From contig NC_060059.1 of the NCBI RefSeq assembly GCF_020283565.1, positions 28,407,838 through 28,471,837 of the forward strand: a stretch of DNA of 64,000 nucleotides. Reading direction: 5' to 3'. The first letter of the stretch is position 1. Each line of letters opens with the position of its first letter. The notes below the pieces were generated by a model that was not told the DNA's origin, searched no databases, and was given only the letters and a program-made list of their open reading frames with translations. Below, one piece after another: positions 23,839-35,441 of this stretch. Both the position numbers and the translations under genes were made by a program. Source of the DNA: Trifolium pratense (taxonomy: Eukaryota; Streptophyta; Magnoliopsida; Fabales; Fabaceae).

Positions 23839-24124
23839 GTTTCAAGGATGTGCAAACACCCTACATTCCTTAGTTATTGTTGACTGTGAAAATCTTGAGG
23901 AGCTTCCTAATTGGTTTTCAACTGCTATTTCTCTCAAGAACATTTCAATTTTAAACTGTCCAAAATTGTTATCACTCCCTGAAGATGTGCATCACCTTAA
24001 AAACCTCGAATGTTTAGAAATGAAGGGTTGTCCTGAGTTATATAGAAGATACCAGACAACATTTGGACAAGATTGGTACAAAATATCACATATCAAAGTT
24101 GTTGTGGTTGAACTTGAAGTTTAA
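23839..24124 (+). pseudogene. C-terminal LRR fragment of an NBS-LRR resistance gene
   Basis: Open frame of about 94 codons ending in TAA at 24122-24124. Its spacing of Leu/Cys residues (LVIVDCENLEELP, ISILNCPKLLSLP, LECLEMKGCPEL) and the end RYQTTFGQDWYKISHIK are typical of the last repeats of CC-NBS-LRR proteins of the RGA type, which sense pathogens in the cytoplasm. The 5' side is cut by the LTR of element F, so the gene was disrupted by that insertion or was already a remnant. A possible polyadenylation signal AATAAA follows at 24208. Confidence 0.8.
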
Positions 24125-24207
24125 ACAGAGTTCCTAGATTTGTACAATGAAAATTTGAATGTAGTAAGTTTCTGTTGAATTTCTTCTTTGTATTTCATTA
24201 TTTTTTG

Positions 24208-24213
24208 AATAAA
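24208..24213 (+). terminator. Putative polyadenylation signal of the LRR gene
   Basis: AATAAA 84 bp after the LRR stop codon, in an AT-rich tail. Position fits; no transcript evidence. Confidence 0.4.
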
Positions 24214-24273
24214 AATTTCATCATGTATTAATTGATTTTATTCTATGGAAAGTTTATTTCATTTTATTATCTT

Positions 24274-24740
24274 TGGTTAATTTATTCTATGGAACGTTAA
24301 TTCATTGGAAAAGGGAATGCATATATAGCAGAACTTTGGGGAGTGTTGGAAGGTTTAGAGCTTGCAAGAAGAATGAATTTTTAAGCAGTAGAGTTACATG
24401 TGGATTCCTTAGTAGTTGTTCAAGCTTTAACAGATGATAGCAAAGGAAGCCCTTGTGAAAGTGCTATAATTCAAAAAATTAGAAACCTTCTTGGATCGGA
24501 TTGGGAGGTCAGAGTTCATCATGCCTATCGTGAAATAAATAAATGTGCGGATGCTCTAGCTAGTATTGGTTGCTCCATGAGAGTTGGTAGTAGTTTTTAT
24601 AATTGTTGTCCTGCTCAGCTGAGTAGTTTGTTACTTGCTGACTTAATGGGGATAACCTCCCCTAAATTGGTTTCTTTGTAGTTTTCCTTATTGCTGGGTT
24701 TTTAAACCCTCTTTGAAATAAAAAAAAAAAAGATAAAAAC
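24274..24740 (+). mobile_element. 5'-truncated LINE fragment with RNase H-like domain
   Basis: From about 24310 the frame encodes a type-I RNase H-like domain (AELWGVLEGLELARR, then DSLVVVQALTDDS, then HHAYREINKCADALAS), as found at the 3' end of plant L1 LINEs, closing with a stop at 24679-24681. An in-frame TAA near 24381 breaks it. A short 3' UTR and an A-rich tail (about 24716-24740) follow. TTATTATCTT occurs at 24264-24273 and 24741-24750 and could be the target-site duplication, though it is low complexity. A host RNase H-like gene fragment is the alternative. Confidence 0.65.
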
Positions 24741-24750
24741 TTATTATCTT

Positions 24751-25359
24751 CACAATTTGAAGTGAGGTAGGAAAATTGACAAGAAATCAATTGCTAATAA
24801 TACAAGAATACATGAATTGTAATTCATGTCTTTTTCCCCATTTTATTATCATCATCATAATCATTTAATATATTTTCTACTTATTTGTGTCTGAATTCCT
24901 TGTTGTTTGCAAGTGGAAAAGCTGGTACTCTTTCCAAAATGATTTTTCTTTTTCAATCAATGACAGTTTCTTCTATACATAACTGGTATTCTCAATTAAC
25001 AACATGTTGTGTCCTTCATACCTTAATCTTTACATAATGCACATTAATTATGACATTATTTTCGCTCATTTCCACATTTTTTTAGATTCAAAAAGCATAT
25101 AAAAGTCAAATTTTGCTTATAAAAATTTATTTCCACATTTTTTTGTTTGTTGTTTTTGTTTTTACCATCAGTATCTGGTCCATTGGACCGTCTAATCTGG
25201 TTCGAAAGTCAGTTATAGTATTAAATGGTTACAACTCCTCCCGATCGCAATCTCCTCATCTACTACAACTACCATAATTTATAAATTAAAAACAATACCT
25301 AACAAGCAGGTTGAAAATATTATAAAAGATACTGTAACAAGGATGTACATTTCAATGTT
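24751..25359. other. AT-rich intergenic sequence, no gene seen
   Basis: Low-complexity AT-rich DNA with TTTCCACATTTTTTT repeated near 25068 and 25129. No frame or element end I could support. Confidence 0.6.
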
Positions 25360-25364
25360 CAGAC

Positions 25365-27564
25365 TGTAACACCCTAACCCATACTACCCTTAAAAACGTA
25401 ATATTAAAAACTTTTTAACAAGTGTAAAGGCAGAGTGTCACGCGGTAATTAAAAACACAAGCATACACACAGAGCGTCATGAAGTTTAACATGAAAAGCA
25501 ACAGCGGATTCAATAAAACCAAGCATGCATATATATATATATATATATACATAAGCCATATTCATCCCTAAGGATGTCACTTATACAAGAACTAGCATAT
25601 AAAAAAGGTAACACCGATTTACGATGAAAGCCAAGCGTAATCCCCGACTCGATGTTACATTACCAGAGCAATTACTATTTACAAACTCTAACCAAAAGCT
25701 AGCACTAAAAGGAGAAATCTATGCTAAGTCTCCTCACCAAAAGATACTTCAACACCAAGCTATAACAGCAGTCTAATCGTTGGCACAGTCCTCAGCCTGA
25801 ATATCTGAACCCCCAAAGGTCTAGCAAATAACACAAAGCAGAGAGTTAGAAAACATAATCGCATATCATACGAGTATAAGAAAGGCCTTACACTTTCGAA
25901 CTATCATACATATTCTAACTCACGCCAAAACGTCGCACTAAACAGTTATCAATTAATAAAGTTTAACACAATTCAACCAGATAATGTCACATACCATTTA
26001 TCAAATATATGCGCATTTACCCTAATGTATCTAATGCCAATCAATTCACTGTCATGCCATCCCTAGACATGACTAAATGCATGTGGTACCAAGGCGTCTC
26101 ACCAACGGTGGACCAAGAACAGTTTTATATCTTGCTGGATATGTCGGAACTTACCGAACCATCTTATCTCCCTTGGATAAGCCAACACAGTTTTATATCC
26201 TGTTGGATAGCAGCTCTGGACTCATGGATTCATCTAATCCGATCCTCGGCTTCATTATGGACACATAATCCATTTTCGTTATTGGAACCCAAGTTTCCAA
26301 TGTTCACATACAATCATGAATGCATGTATGTATGCACATATCAATCATATGATATTCTCTAGCTCGAAGCTACTCTTTTATGAATGCGGGAACACAATCC
26401 TAACACATTCACTTAACATTACAAATTAATGCCAAAACATCACATTACTCACTTTAAAACTGTAACTCATTGCATACACGTTTATCAATCATATAACGAT
26501 TAACAATAAGCATTAACAGCATCAACATGTATCAACAATCATGGAAGGATACCCTTAAACCATGTTACAAGTGCCTAATTACACTTACAACCATTAACAA
26601 AAGTTGCAGGTTCAGTACTGTTCGCTAAGCGAAGTAGTAGCGAACAGGTAGCGAACTATTCGCTAAGCGAAACTCCGTTCGCTGCAGCGAACTACGTCAG
26701 AGGATTACAGGTGCATGGCGAACAGGTAGCGAACTATGGCGAGCAGGTTCGCGTAGCGAATCTCCTGGTCGCTTAGCGAACTACACCAGAAAAATATCTG
26801 TTCTTGAGTTTTTCTAAGGCGGTTTAACATTGAATCAGCTCAAAAATTCATTCAAACATGTTATAAATTCTTATAAACAGCAATTTCAAACATATATGGT
26901 ATCAAGGAACATTAATCATCCCTTCCAAACATCCAAATACATCAAACAATCATAATCATGCCAATTTCTTGGATTTTAAGCAACTTTCATAAACTTTTCA
27001 AACATGATTCAAACACATACATATCTTTCATGGAATCAAGCTAGTGATTAACACATACAAAGTGATGATGAAGAACATCACACTCACATACAAAAGCTTA
27101 ATCAAAAGTCTAAAAAGAAATTGAGTGGGAGAGTTCGGGAATGGAGACATAGACAATCTCCCCTCTCCTTGCCACTCAAGAATCATGAATTCTAATCTCT
27201 TACCTTAGCAAAGTTGATGATCCAAGCCTTTCCTCTTCTCTCTTGCTCGTGATTCTCTCTTCCTCTTCCTAGGGTTTTTGCTTTGCTCTTGCTTACTAAC
27301 TTCTAACTTCTCAAAGAAATAATTGTGATACTATTCATTGGTTTGACTTACTACTTATACTACTTCCTAAAGTCATGAACCAAGCCCAAGTGGCTTAGGC
27401 CCAAATGGCCTCTCACGCCCATTAAGCCCAAAACAAAGGTTCTCGCGTCTAATAACTTACGCTCGGCTAAATAATTATTCGTCGCTCACTAAAATAATAA
27501 AAGCCAATTAATAAATAAAATAACATTTAATAAAATATACGAATACGAAAAATGGGTCGTTACA
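25365..27564 (-). repeat. Tekay LTR 1 (2200 bp)
   Basis: TGTAACACC to GTTACA on the plus strand. Differs from LTR2 and LTR3 by T at 25438, 25781 and 25822 (C in both others). (AT) run of about 21 bp at 25529-25549. Serves as the 3' LTR of unit C. Confidence 0.92.
26620..26781 (-). repeat. TTCGCT/AGCGAA hairpin word array in Tekay LTR 1
   Basis: A dozen or so AGCGAA/TTCGCT words, including the palindrome TTCGCTAAGCGAA twice and TTCGCTGCAGCGAA. Repeated at the same place in LTR2 (about 55829-55990) and LTR3 (about 62594-62755). Confidence 0.85.
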
Positions 27565-30057
27565 ATCCTACCCCCCTTAAAAGAATTTCGCCCTCGAAAT
27601 TACCTAGAAACAGATCGGGATAAGAATCTCTCATCTTGCTTTCCAGCTCCCACGTTGCATTCTCACCAGCAGGACCTCCCCACACAACTTTCACGGATGC
27701 AATCTCTTTGTTTCTCAACCTCTTCACTTCTCTTCCTTCGATTCTCAAAGGCACAGTCTCGATGGTCAAGTCATCCCTCACTTGAACATCGTCCGATTCA
27801 ATCACGTGTGTCGGATCAGACACATACTTGCGCAACTGTGATACATGAAAAACATCGTGCAAATTCGCCAATGATGGCGGTAATGCAATCCTATACGCAA
27901 CTTTCCCAACTCGCTTCAAAATCTCAAACGGCCCAATAAACCTCGATGTTAACTTTCGCGACTTCAACGCACGTCCTACTCCAGTAGTCGATGTAACTCG
28001 TAGGAATACATGATCCCCCTCTTGGAATTCAATGTCCTTCCTCCTCTTATCATGATAACTCTTCTGTCGACTCTGAGACGCTTTCATCTTCTCACGAATC
28101 ATCCGAATCTTCTCCGTTGTTTCTTGTACAATCTCTGGTCCAAGAATTGCACCTTCTCCAGTTTCATACCAACACAGAGGTGTCCTACACCTTCTCCCAT
28201 ACAAAGCCTCAAACAGTGTCATTCCGATACTAGAATGGTAACTGTTGTTGTATGTAAACTCTACCAACGGCAAACAAGAATCCCAATTCACGTTTTGCTC
28301 CAAAACACAAGCTCTCAACAAATCCTCTAAGGATTGTATCGTCCTCTCTGACTGACCATCTGTCTGAGGATGATAAGCTGAACTCAACCTCAACTTCGTT
28401 CCTAAAGCTTCTTGCAAGCTTTCCCAAAATCTGGAAGTAAATCTCGGATCTCTATCCGAAATAATACTTGTTGGAATACCATGTAGCTTCACAATCTGCT
28501 CCACATAAATCTCGGCCAACTTAGGCACCAAAGTACCTTTCCTGACAACAATGAAGTGAGCACACTTCGCAGACGATCTACCACTACCCAAATCACCTCG
28601 TTACCTTTCTTGGTCTTCGGTAAACCTCCCACAAAATCCATTGCAATGCTATCCCATTTCCATTCTGGTATAAACATTGGTTGCAACAAACCAAACGGCT
28701 TCTGATGTTCAATCTTCGATTTCTGACAAGTTAAGCATGAATAAACAAATTCAGAAATTTGCCTCTTCATTCCCGGCCACCAAAATAACTTCCTCAAATC
28801 CTGATACATCTTGGTTACTCCAGGATGAATACTCAAACCACTTCTGTGACCTTCTTCCATGATCATTCTTTTCAATTCGGGTACATCCGGTACACAAACT
28901 CTTCCGTGAAATCTCATGACTCCACTTTCGTCAATCTTGATATTGGTCTCCTTGCCTTCATTGATGAGTACCATCTTCTCCATCAATTTCTTATCCGATT
29001 TCTGACGTTCTTTAATATCTTCGAGAAAAGGATTCGTCAATCTTAACATTCCAAGCTTCACACTTGAAGAAGTAACCTCACACACAAGACTCAAGTCTCG
29101 GAATTCTTCAATCAACTCTAACTCTTTCACCATCAACGATGACATATGCAAAGTTTTCCTACTTAATGCATCGGCCACCACATTGGCTTTTCCGGGGTGA
29201 TAACTCAATCCAAAATCATAGTCCTTTAAGAATTCGAGCCATCTTCGTTGCCTCATATTCAACTCCTTCTGGTCGAATAAGTATTTCAGACTCTTGTGAT
29301 CACTAAACACTTCAAACCTTGATCCATACAAGTAGTGTCTCCACACTTTCAAAGCAAACACCACTGCGGCTAACTCCAAATCATGCGTTGGATAGTTCCT
29401 CTCGTGAACCTTCAGTTGCCTTGAAGCATATGCTACCACATTACCCCCTTGCATAAGCACTCCGTCAAGTCCTAACTTCGAAGCATCGCAATACACGATG
29501 AACGACTCTTTGGCATCAGGTAAAATCAACACGGGTGCAGTAGTCAATCTTCTCTTGAGCTCTTGGAAGCTCTTCTCACAATTACCATCCCAAACAAACG
29601 CTTGATCTTTCCTTGTCAACTTGGTTAACGGTAAAGCCAACTTCGAAAAACCTTCGATGAATCTTCTATAATAACCGGCTAAACCAAGGAAACTTCTAAT
29701 CTCTGAAACAGATTCCGGCGTTCCCCACTGTGACATAGCGTCAACCTTCGCACGATCTACCGCGATTCCTCCACTTGAAATTATATGCCCTAGGAAACTC
29801 ACCTCTTTCATCCAAAATTCACACTTCGACAACTTGGCATACAACTTCTTCTCCTTCAAGACTTGCAAAACAATCCTCAAGTGCTCTTCGTGCTCTTCCT
29901 CGGATTTCGAGTAAATCAAAATGTCGTCGATGAACACCACCACGAATCTATCCAAAAATGAATGGAAAATTCGGTTCATATATTCCATGAAAACTCCGGG
30001 TGCATTGGTCACACCAAATGGCATAACTGAGTACTCGTAGTGCCCATACCTCGTCCT
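27560..30057 (-). pseudogene. Unit C Pol, 3' half (RT to chromodomain), frameshifted
   Basis: RT from the [12 protein letters not shown] motif, FIDD, RNase H ([13 protein letters not shown]), His/Cys zinc region, integrase core with GQSERT, and a C-terminal chromodomain-like stretch ([18 protein letters not shown]). Near-identical to E, but lacks one base (T of CGTCAG) at 28569/28570, which shifts the frame inside integrase just before KCAHF. On the 5' side it is cut by B' at 30057. The frame runs through the PPT and stops in the first bases of the LTR (27560-27562). Confidence 0.9.
30053..30057. repeat. Target-site duplication of B' (GTCCT), left copy
   Basis: Pairs with 52576-52580. The unoccupied site in unit E (about 59262-59266) carries GTCCT once. 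Confidence 0.95.
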
Positions 30058-31140
30058 TGAAGGTGTGAAAACACAAGAAGGGGGGGTTGAATTGTGTTTT
30101 AGCTAAGTTAAAACTTTTTCAAGTTCTTAACTCAACTACGTTAGCAGCGGATAAATAACACAAATAAAAACAAGAGAGAGAGAGATCACACAAGCAATTT
30201 ATACTGGTTCCTCTCACAAAACGAGAGTAGTCCAGTCCCCTTGCACTTCCAAGGGATTTCACTATAATCACACAAGATTACACCTGCTCAAGCACACAAG
30301 CAAGAGACTTCTCAACAATGCTCAAGCACACAAGCAAGAGACTTCACACTTAAGCACACAAGCTTAAGTTTCCTCAAGTAATAGAAAAGTATATGAAGAT
30401 ATACAAATGCTCTTAGATGAACCTAAAGAGAGCAAATACAAATAGTACAGAGTATTTGACTAAAGTGCAAAAACACTTAACAGAGGTTCAGAGCTTGTAT
30501 ACACGGAATTCAGAGTTTGTTCAGCGCACGTTCAAATCTTAAAAAATTTTTTATATAGCTGATTCTTCTAGTATATATAACACCAGAAAAGAGTCGTTGC
30601 AAAAAGAACCGTTGGAGTTGATAATCTTTTGTCTTCAAGCAGCCTGTCTTGATGCAGTTTGGTTGTATCCAAAACTAAGAAAGAGTTTCAGTTACTTTGA
30701 CTACTGCAGAGTGGACTTTCCTTATTCAGCTAACAAAACTGAAGACCCACGTTCTCAAGATAGGACAGACAAAACGAGAGTAGCTGAACTGATCAGGCTT
30801 GAAAGGTCCTTTTCTTCATTGGTAGAAGAGTTGACTAACAAAGGGAATCTTCACAGATCTCAAAAAAAACTCTTCAGAGTTTGATGAAGCTTGAAGTCAG
30901 TCAAGAAGTTCTGAAGTCTTCATCCTCTGAATGTTGTAACTTCTGAAGTCCAACATCTTCTGAGTGCTTATGAACTTCTGAATTCACATCCTCTGAGCTT
31001 CACTCAGAGCTTGTCTGAAGCTTATATCTGCGCACTTAAAATAAATTTTTAGTCCTTCCAATTGTTTATTAATACTTTGTTATCATCAAAACCTTTATAG
31101 ATTTAGGGGCAAACATTTTTAAATCAATTTTGTTCCAACA
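30058..31140 (-). repeat. Element B' 3' LTR (1083 bp)
   Basis: TG...CA bounded and adjoining the PPT at 31141. Contains the undisturbed GAGTTGACTAACAAAGGG site (about 30831) that D occupied in the other LTR. Confidence 0.93.
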
Positions 31141-31153
31141 ATCTCCCCCTTTT
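31141..31153 (-). other. Element B' polypurine tract
   Basis: AAAAAGGGGGAGAT on the minus strand directly before the LTR TG. Further purine tracts of the same kind lie near 31240, 31373 and 31590, again the Sirevirus multi-PPT pattern. Confidence 0.85.
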
Positions 31154-31660
31154 TGATGATGACAAACATAAGTATTAATTGACAATTGTTGTTAAATTAA
31201 CTTATCATGTTTCTCTTAGGTTTATGAGGTTTGCAAGCTCCCCCTAAGATTGATACTCCTTAAAGCCAAAACTTTAAGTTCTATCCATGATATTTAATTT
31301 AGTATAAGATTAAGATTGTTTGAAATAAAACAAATTTCATATCTTTCTTCAGAGTGAGAGGTTTGCAAGCTCTCCCCCTAAGTCTCATAAGGCTAAGTTA
31401 AAATTGCACTCTTAACTTATCCTTACTTATGAAATTTATTTCAGTTTCAACTAACTTAGTCTCCACCTTGAAATACGTAAAACAACTTAAAAGTAACAAC
31501 TTTTAACTTAACGGATAAAAGCGAGATAAAAGCATAAAAACGTGGTTTCAGTTTTGAACTTATCACTTATCAATTAATGCGTAACTACTCCCCCTTTTTT
31601 CATTATCAAAAAGTAAAACAAAGTTATATAACCAAGACAGTCAAAGAAGAAGAGTGGTTG

Positions 31661-31667
31661 TTATAAA
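31661..31667 (+). promoter_or_regulatory. Candidate TATA box for the antisense ORF
   Basis: TTATAAA 67 bp before the ATG at 31734, which leaves room for a start site about 30 bp downstream. A second box at 31711 is too close to the ATG to serve it. Confidence 0.35.
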
Positions 31668-31733
31668 GGTGAATTAAATTCAAAAACGAAAACCAACGCG
31701 CTCAAAGGTTTATAAAAAGGTGAACGAGTTAAC

Positions 31734-32090
31734 ATGCCTTCTTCACGTAAAAACAAGAATAATCAAGAAAGATTAGGAAGAATGAGAAGATTCAGCACAC
31801 GCATTGCAGAGTTTAGGAGAAAGAAAGACGACGAAAAACGCGAAGAAGATGAGAAAAATAAAAAAGACGACAAGAAACCACAAGAAGCTGAGATAATAAT
31901 CATCTCGTCAGATTCTGAAGCTGAGGAGAATGAAGATGATGCTGACTATGTTGAGTTCCTGGCTAGCTATGTTCCAGAAGAGGAACAAGAAGAAGAAGAA
32001 GAAGAACAAAACCCAGATCCCATTGAAATATCATCAGAGGATGCTGAGGAGAAATCTGAGATTTCTTCTGAGTATTATCCATCTGATTAG
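31734..32090 (+). CDS. Antisense small acidic ORF inside element B'
   Basis: 118 codons on the strand opposite to gag-pol, with an ATG and a TAG stop. The N-terminus is strongly basic (RKNKNNQERLGRMRRF...RRKK), followed by Lys/Asp/Glu-rich sequence and a very acidic C-terminal half. A stretch of four isoleucines followed by SSDSEAEE resembles a SUMO-interacting motif; PIEISSEDAEE is a weaker second candidate. TATAAA-like boxes lie at 31661-31667 and 31711-31716, and AATAAA at 32151-32156, so the stretch looks like a small transcription unit. No family is recognised. Low-complexity translation by chance is the main alternative. Antisense ORFs are known in some plant Gypsy (Tat-group) elements, so an accessory nuclear protein is possible. 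Confidence 0.5.
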   Translation: MPSSRKNKNNQERLGRMRRFSTRIAEFRRKKDDEKREEDEKNKKDDKKPQEAEIIIISSDSEAEENEDDADYVEFLASYVPEEEQEEEEEEQNPDPIEISSEDAEEKSEISSEYYPSD

Positions 32091-32341
32091 GATTAGGTTG
32101 TCCTTTTTTTCTTTTCTTTTTACCAATGTACTCAACATGGTTAGATCATTAATAAAAAAATTTGCGTTTTAAAAGCATCTTGTGTTCTTATGTTCTTATT
32201 TTTCAAAGAAAGAAAGATGAATAATAAGTTAAAAAAAAATACTTCAAGCAAAACATAAACAACTTAAAAAAAAAAAAATTGTTCAGACGATAACAGGAAA
32301 AACAGAACAAAAACAACAGCTTAACAAAGGTGCATAGAATC

Positions 32342-34991
32342 CTAGGGTTTCTTAAGGTAGGCTAAGAGTTGGTCAAATTTGTCATTCAAAGATCCCACGT
32401 TGGAAACCAGACCATCCACTTTGGATTCCAAGTTGAGGTGAGCTGTCCTTTGCCTTTCCAAACCTTCTTGCTGCTCCCTCAGAGCTTCTTGAAAGATCTG
32501 CAACTGATCAGCCACAACAGGAGCTTGATCTTCAACCATAGGCACTTGTTCTTCAACCAAAGGTGCCTTGCCTTTATCAGAGGGTTCACCTTCCTCTGGG
32601 TAATCAATCATCAGGACATCATCCTGGTTCAGCACATTCAGTACATCCTCTTCTGTGGCATCCTCATTATGTAGCTCATTTGCCAACTCGGCAACTCTAG
32701 CAGCAGCTTCTTCCAGACGTTCATTTTCAAACCGTTGATCCTCAAGACGTTGCAAAAATAGTAGAATCAACCCAGCAATCCTTGAATGCAGACAGACGCC
32801 TTACAGCAGCAGATATAGCGGCAAGCTTAGCACGCTCATGTTCTTCATGATTGAACGGCGTTAACCTCTTTAACGCAGCCCTAGCAAAACTGTCCCTCAT
32901 GAAGCTTATCACATCCAGATCTCTCTTACCAACAACAGCCTTAATTTCTTCAGCAGCATCATCCAAGGCATTGCAAATTCTTGCCTTAATGCTTGACACT
33001 TCTAGGTCCACATCAGAAGGACAAACTAAGAACCTGTCCTTTATCTTAGATAATCTACGTAAGTCATCATGAAACTGAGTGGATAGATTACAAAGAGGGT
33101 TAGATGATGAGGGTGAAGGATTGGGAATGGTAGAGAGATTAGGTGTTTCAGTAGCAGGGTTGTCAATAAACACAACTTCTGCCTCTGTAGGCTTGGGAGC
33201 ACAAGTGTGAATACGCTCAGGGGTTGGTTCAGATGATGAGATGTCAGAAGTTGATTCAGGGTAAATATGTTCAGGAGATGGTTCAGGAGATTTATGTTCA
33301 AGGGTTGGGTTAGGAGAAGGTTGTTTAATAGGAGAGGTTGGTTCAGCATTGGGAATATCTGGTTGAGGTTCAGATGGTGGAATGTCATGTGATAGTTGTT
33401 GTGGTTGAGGTAGAGGTGATTTTGGTTTAGGAGATGAGCTAGATTTGTGGGTTTCATGAGAAAGAGGTTGATTATTGAGAGGGTCAGGGCTCAGATGTTT
33501 TTCTAGTTCAGAAAGAGGGTTGTCAGAGGTTGGAATAATTGTGGGTTCAGGAAGTATAGTCCTAAGTGGTTTAGTATAACCTATTCCAATTTCAGCTTCA
33601 TTAAAGATGTACTTAGTAGACTTACCTTTACCTTTAGGAGTAGGAGCAGGTCTTTTCCTCAAACGAGCAGCCAAAGTCTCTTCATCAGATTCAGTTTCAT
33701 CTTCAGAAGTAGATTCTTCAGATGAACTGTCTACCTCAACAACAATAGGCTTTTTGGAAGCCCCTTCAGCAGCCTTGTTTGCAGTTTCTTCATGCTTCTT
33801 CTTTGTTCTCTGCTCAGCAATAGCTTCTTCTACCTTAATCTTCTTCTGAACCAAAAGATCTGGTTTTTCTTGTTCAGCTTTTCTCTTTGGTTTCCTCTTA
33901 GGATTATACATGTTTACAGGAGCTGGAGGAACCATACTTCTATCAACAACAAATCCTTCTTGTCTGAGCACTTCCAAATAGTCCTGAATGATGTGCTCAG
34001 CATCAGCTTCTGAGATAACTGGATATCCATCCACATACAGACGATCTTCAAGATTGGCTGTAAACTCTTGTGGAGGTGGAACCACTTTGGAGGAGATGAG
34101 ACGCATCTTGGTGAGGAAGCTGGCATTCAGAATTTCAGGAGTGAATTTCTTTTCAACAAGTTCCGGATGAAACTTCTTCAGATTCTCAACAACATGACCT
34201 TGATATAGAAGGTCTGAGAGTAATCTTGGATAGGCTATAGCTGTCTTCCTCTGAGATTTGCTTAAGAAGATTGCCTCACAGATCCTCTCAAAGAAATATT
34301 CTCCCAGATTCACCTTCATTTCTTTCAGAAGAAAGTAGATCAGATGACGATGAGTCCAGGAAATGGTATCAGTACCACCAACTCTTGGACTGATAGAAGC
34401 TAGTATGATCTTGAAAAGTACTCTGCAGACGTCAGTCAAACCCTTGACTTTACCCTTCAGTTTCAAATCTGTACACATCAGAGCCAGAAGATCATCTCTG
34501 TACCTAGTGTCCTTCTCAAAAACATCCAACTCTATCCCAGAGTTATCCAAACCAAGCAGCGCATTAAAGTGAATAGGTGAGAAAGCTAGGTTCATACCAC
34601 AGATGTTAGACCTAATTTGCTTTCCAGTGAATTCCAATAAACCCATTTCTTTCCTGGATTTACCTTTTAAACTAGGATTTCTCTCAATAGCAGCACGTTC
34701 TTCTTCCTTAGCTTCATGCTTGTCAAAGACCTTAGCTTTCATCCAGAATTTCTTCAAGAGATCTGGGTAAATAGGACCATTTAACATGCTGAAGTATTTA
34801 TCCCAACCTTGAGCGGAGAAGTAATGTTTCACATCAAACCCATTTGCCTTGATACTGTCGAAGTCAATCATCTTTTCAGAAAGAAAGATGAGCTCAGATT
34901 CTGGAAACTCCATCTCGTTCCCAACGATTTGGAGATTTTTGAACATAAAAGGTGGAATCTTTGTTGACGACGAAGACGAAGGTCCAGCCAT
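32342..34991 (-). pseudogene. Element B' third ORF (env-like), split near its end
   Basis: 749 codons from the MAGPSSSS methionine (34991): a folded-looking N-terminal half of about 370 residues similar in style to plant Sirevirus third ORFs, a basic Lys-rich segment, then a long Pro/Ser-rich low-complexity region with PEP repeats. The frame closes at 32742. A second frame (32342-32770) overlaps its end and adds about 140 residues with a coiled-coil character and many Gln/Glu, ending LLAYLKKP. A frameshift at roughly 32745-32775 is the likely reason for the split. Unlike in A it has its own ATG and lies 450 bp after pol, with no readthrough context. Confidence 0.7.
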
Positions 34992-35441
34992 TGTTGGAGA
35001 TAGGGTAGGGTTAGAAAACTAACGAGAGAGAAAGAAAGTTTGTTGGAGGTTTAGAGAGAAAAAGAAAGTGTAGGTTGTGAGAGTGAGAAGTGTGCAAGTG
35101 TATTGTGTAAGTTTTATTTAAATGCACACAGTTAACACGAAAATAGCAAATTTGGGAAGTTACGCTAATTGACAGAAAGTTGAATACCAAAAGTCATCAT
35201 TAACCACCCACTACCTGACACACGTAGACCACGTGCAGAAATTTACTCGGTAACTGCTATTTTAATGGACAACTGTTCAGCACTTGAATACTAAACGTTA
35301 CCCACTTAAATAGTTCAGAGCCTCTGAGTTATTTAAAATTCTCTATCAGAGTTAAGTACTTCAGAGCTTATGTTTCAGATGTTCTGAGATATAAGTTCTG
35401 ATATACATAACCTCTTACACTTTAATTGCCAAAAAAAATTT
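34992..35441 (-). other. Spacer between pol and env-like ORF of B'
   Basis: Non-coding. The pol-proximal part (35300-35400) is dense in CTCTGA/TTCTGA/TCAGAG words that mark this family. The pol stop here is TGA followed by AAA, not a leaky context. Confidence 0.6.

Noticed and set aside
26009..26362. 117-codon plus-strand frame in Tekay LTRs (also 55217-55570 and, altered, 61969-62241)
   Set aside because: Lies antisense in the LTR, is disrupted by the 13-bp duplication in LTR3, and shows no domain; repetition only reflects the three LTRs.
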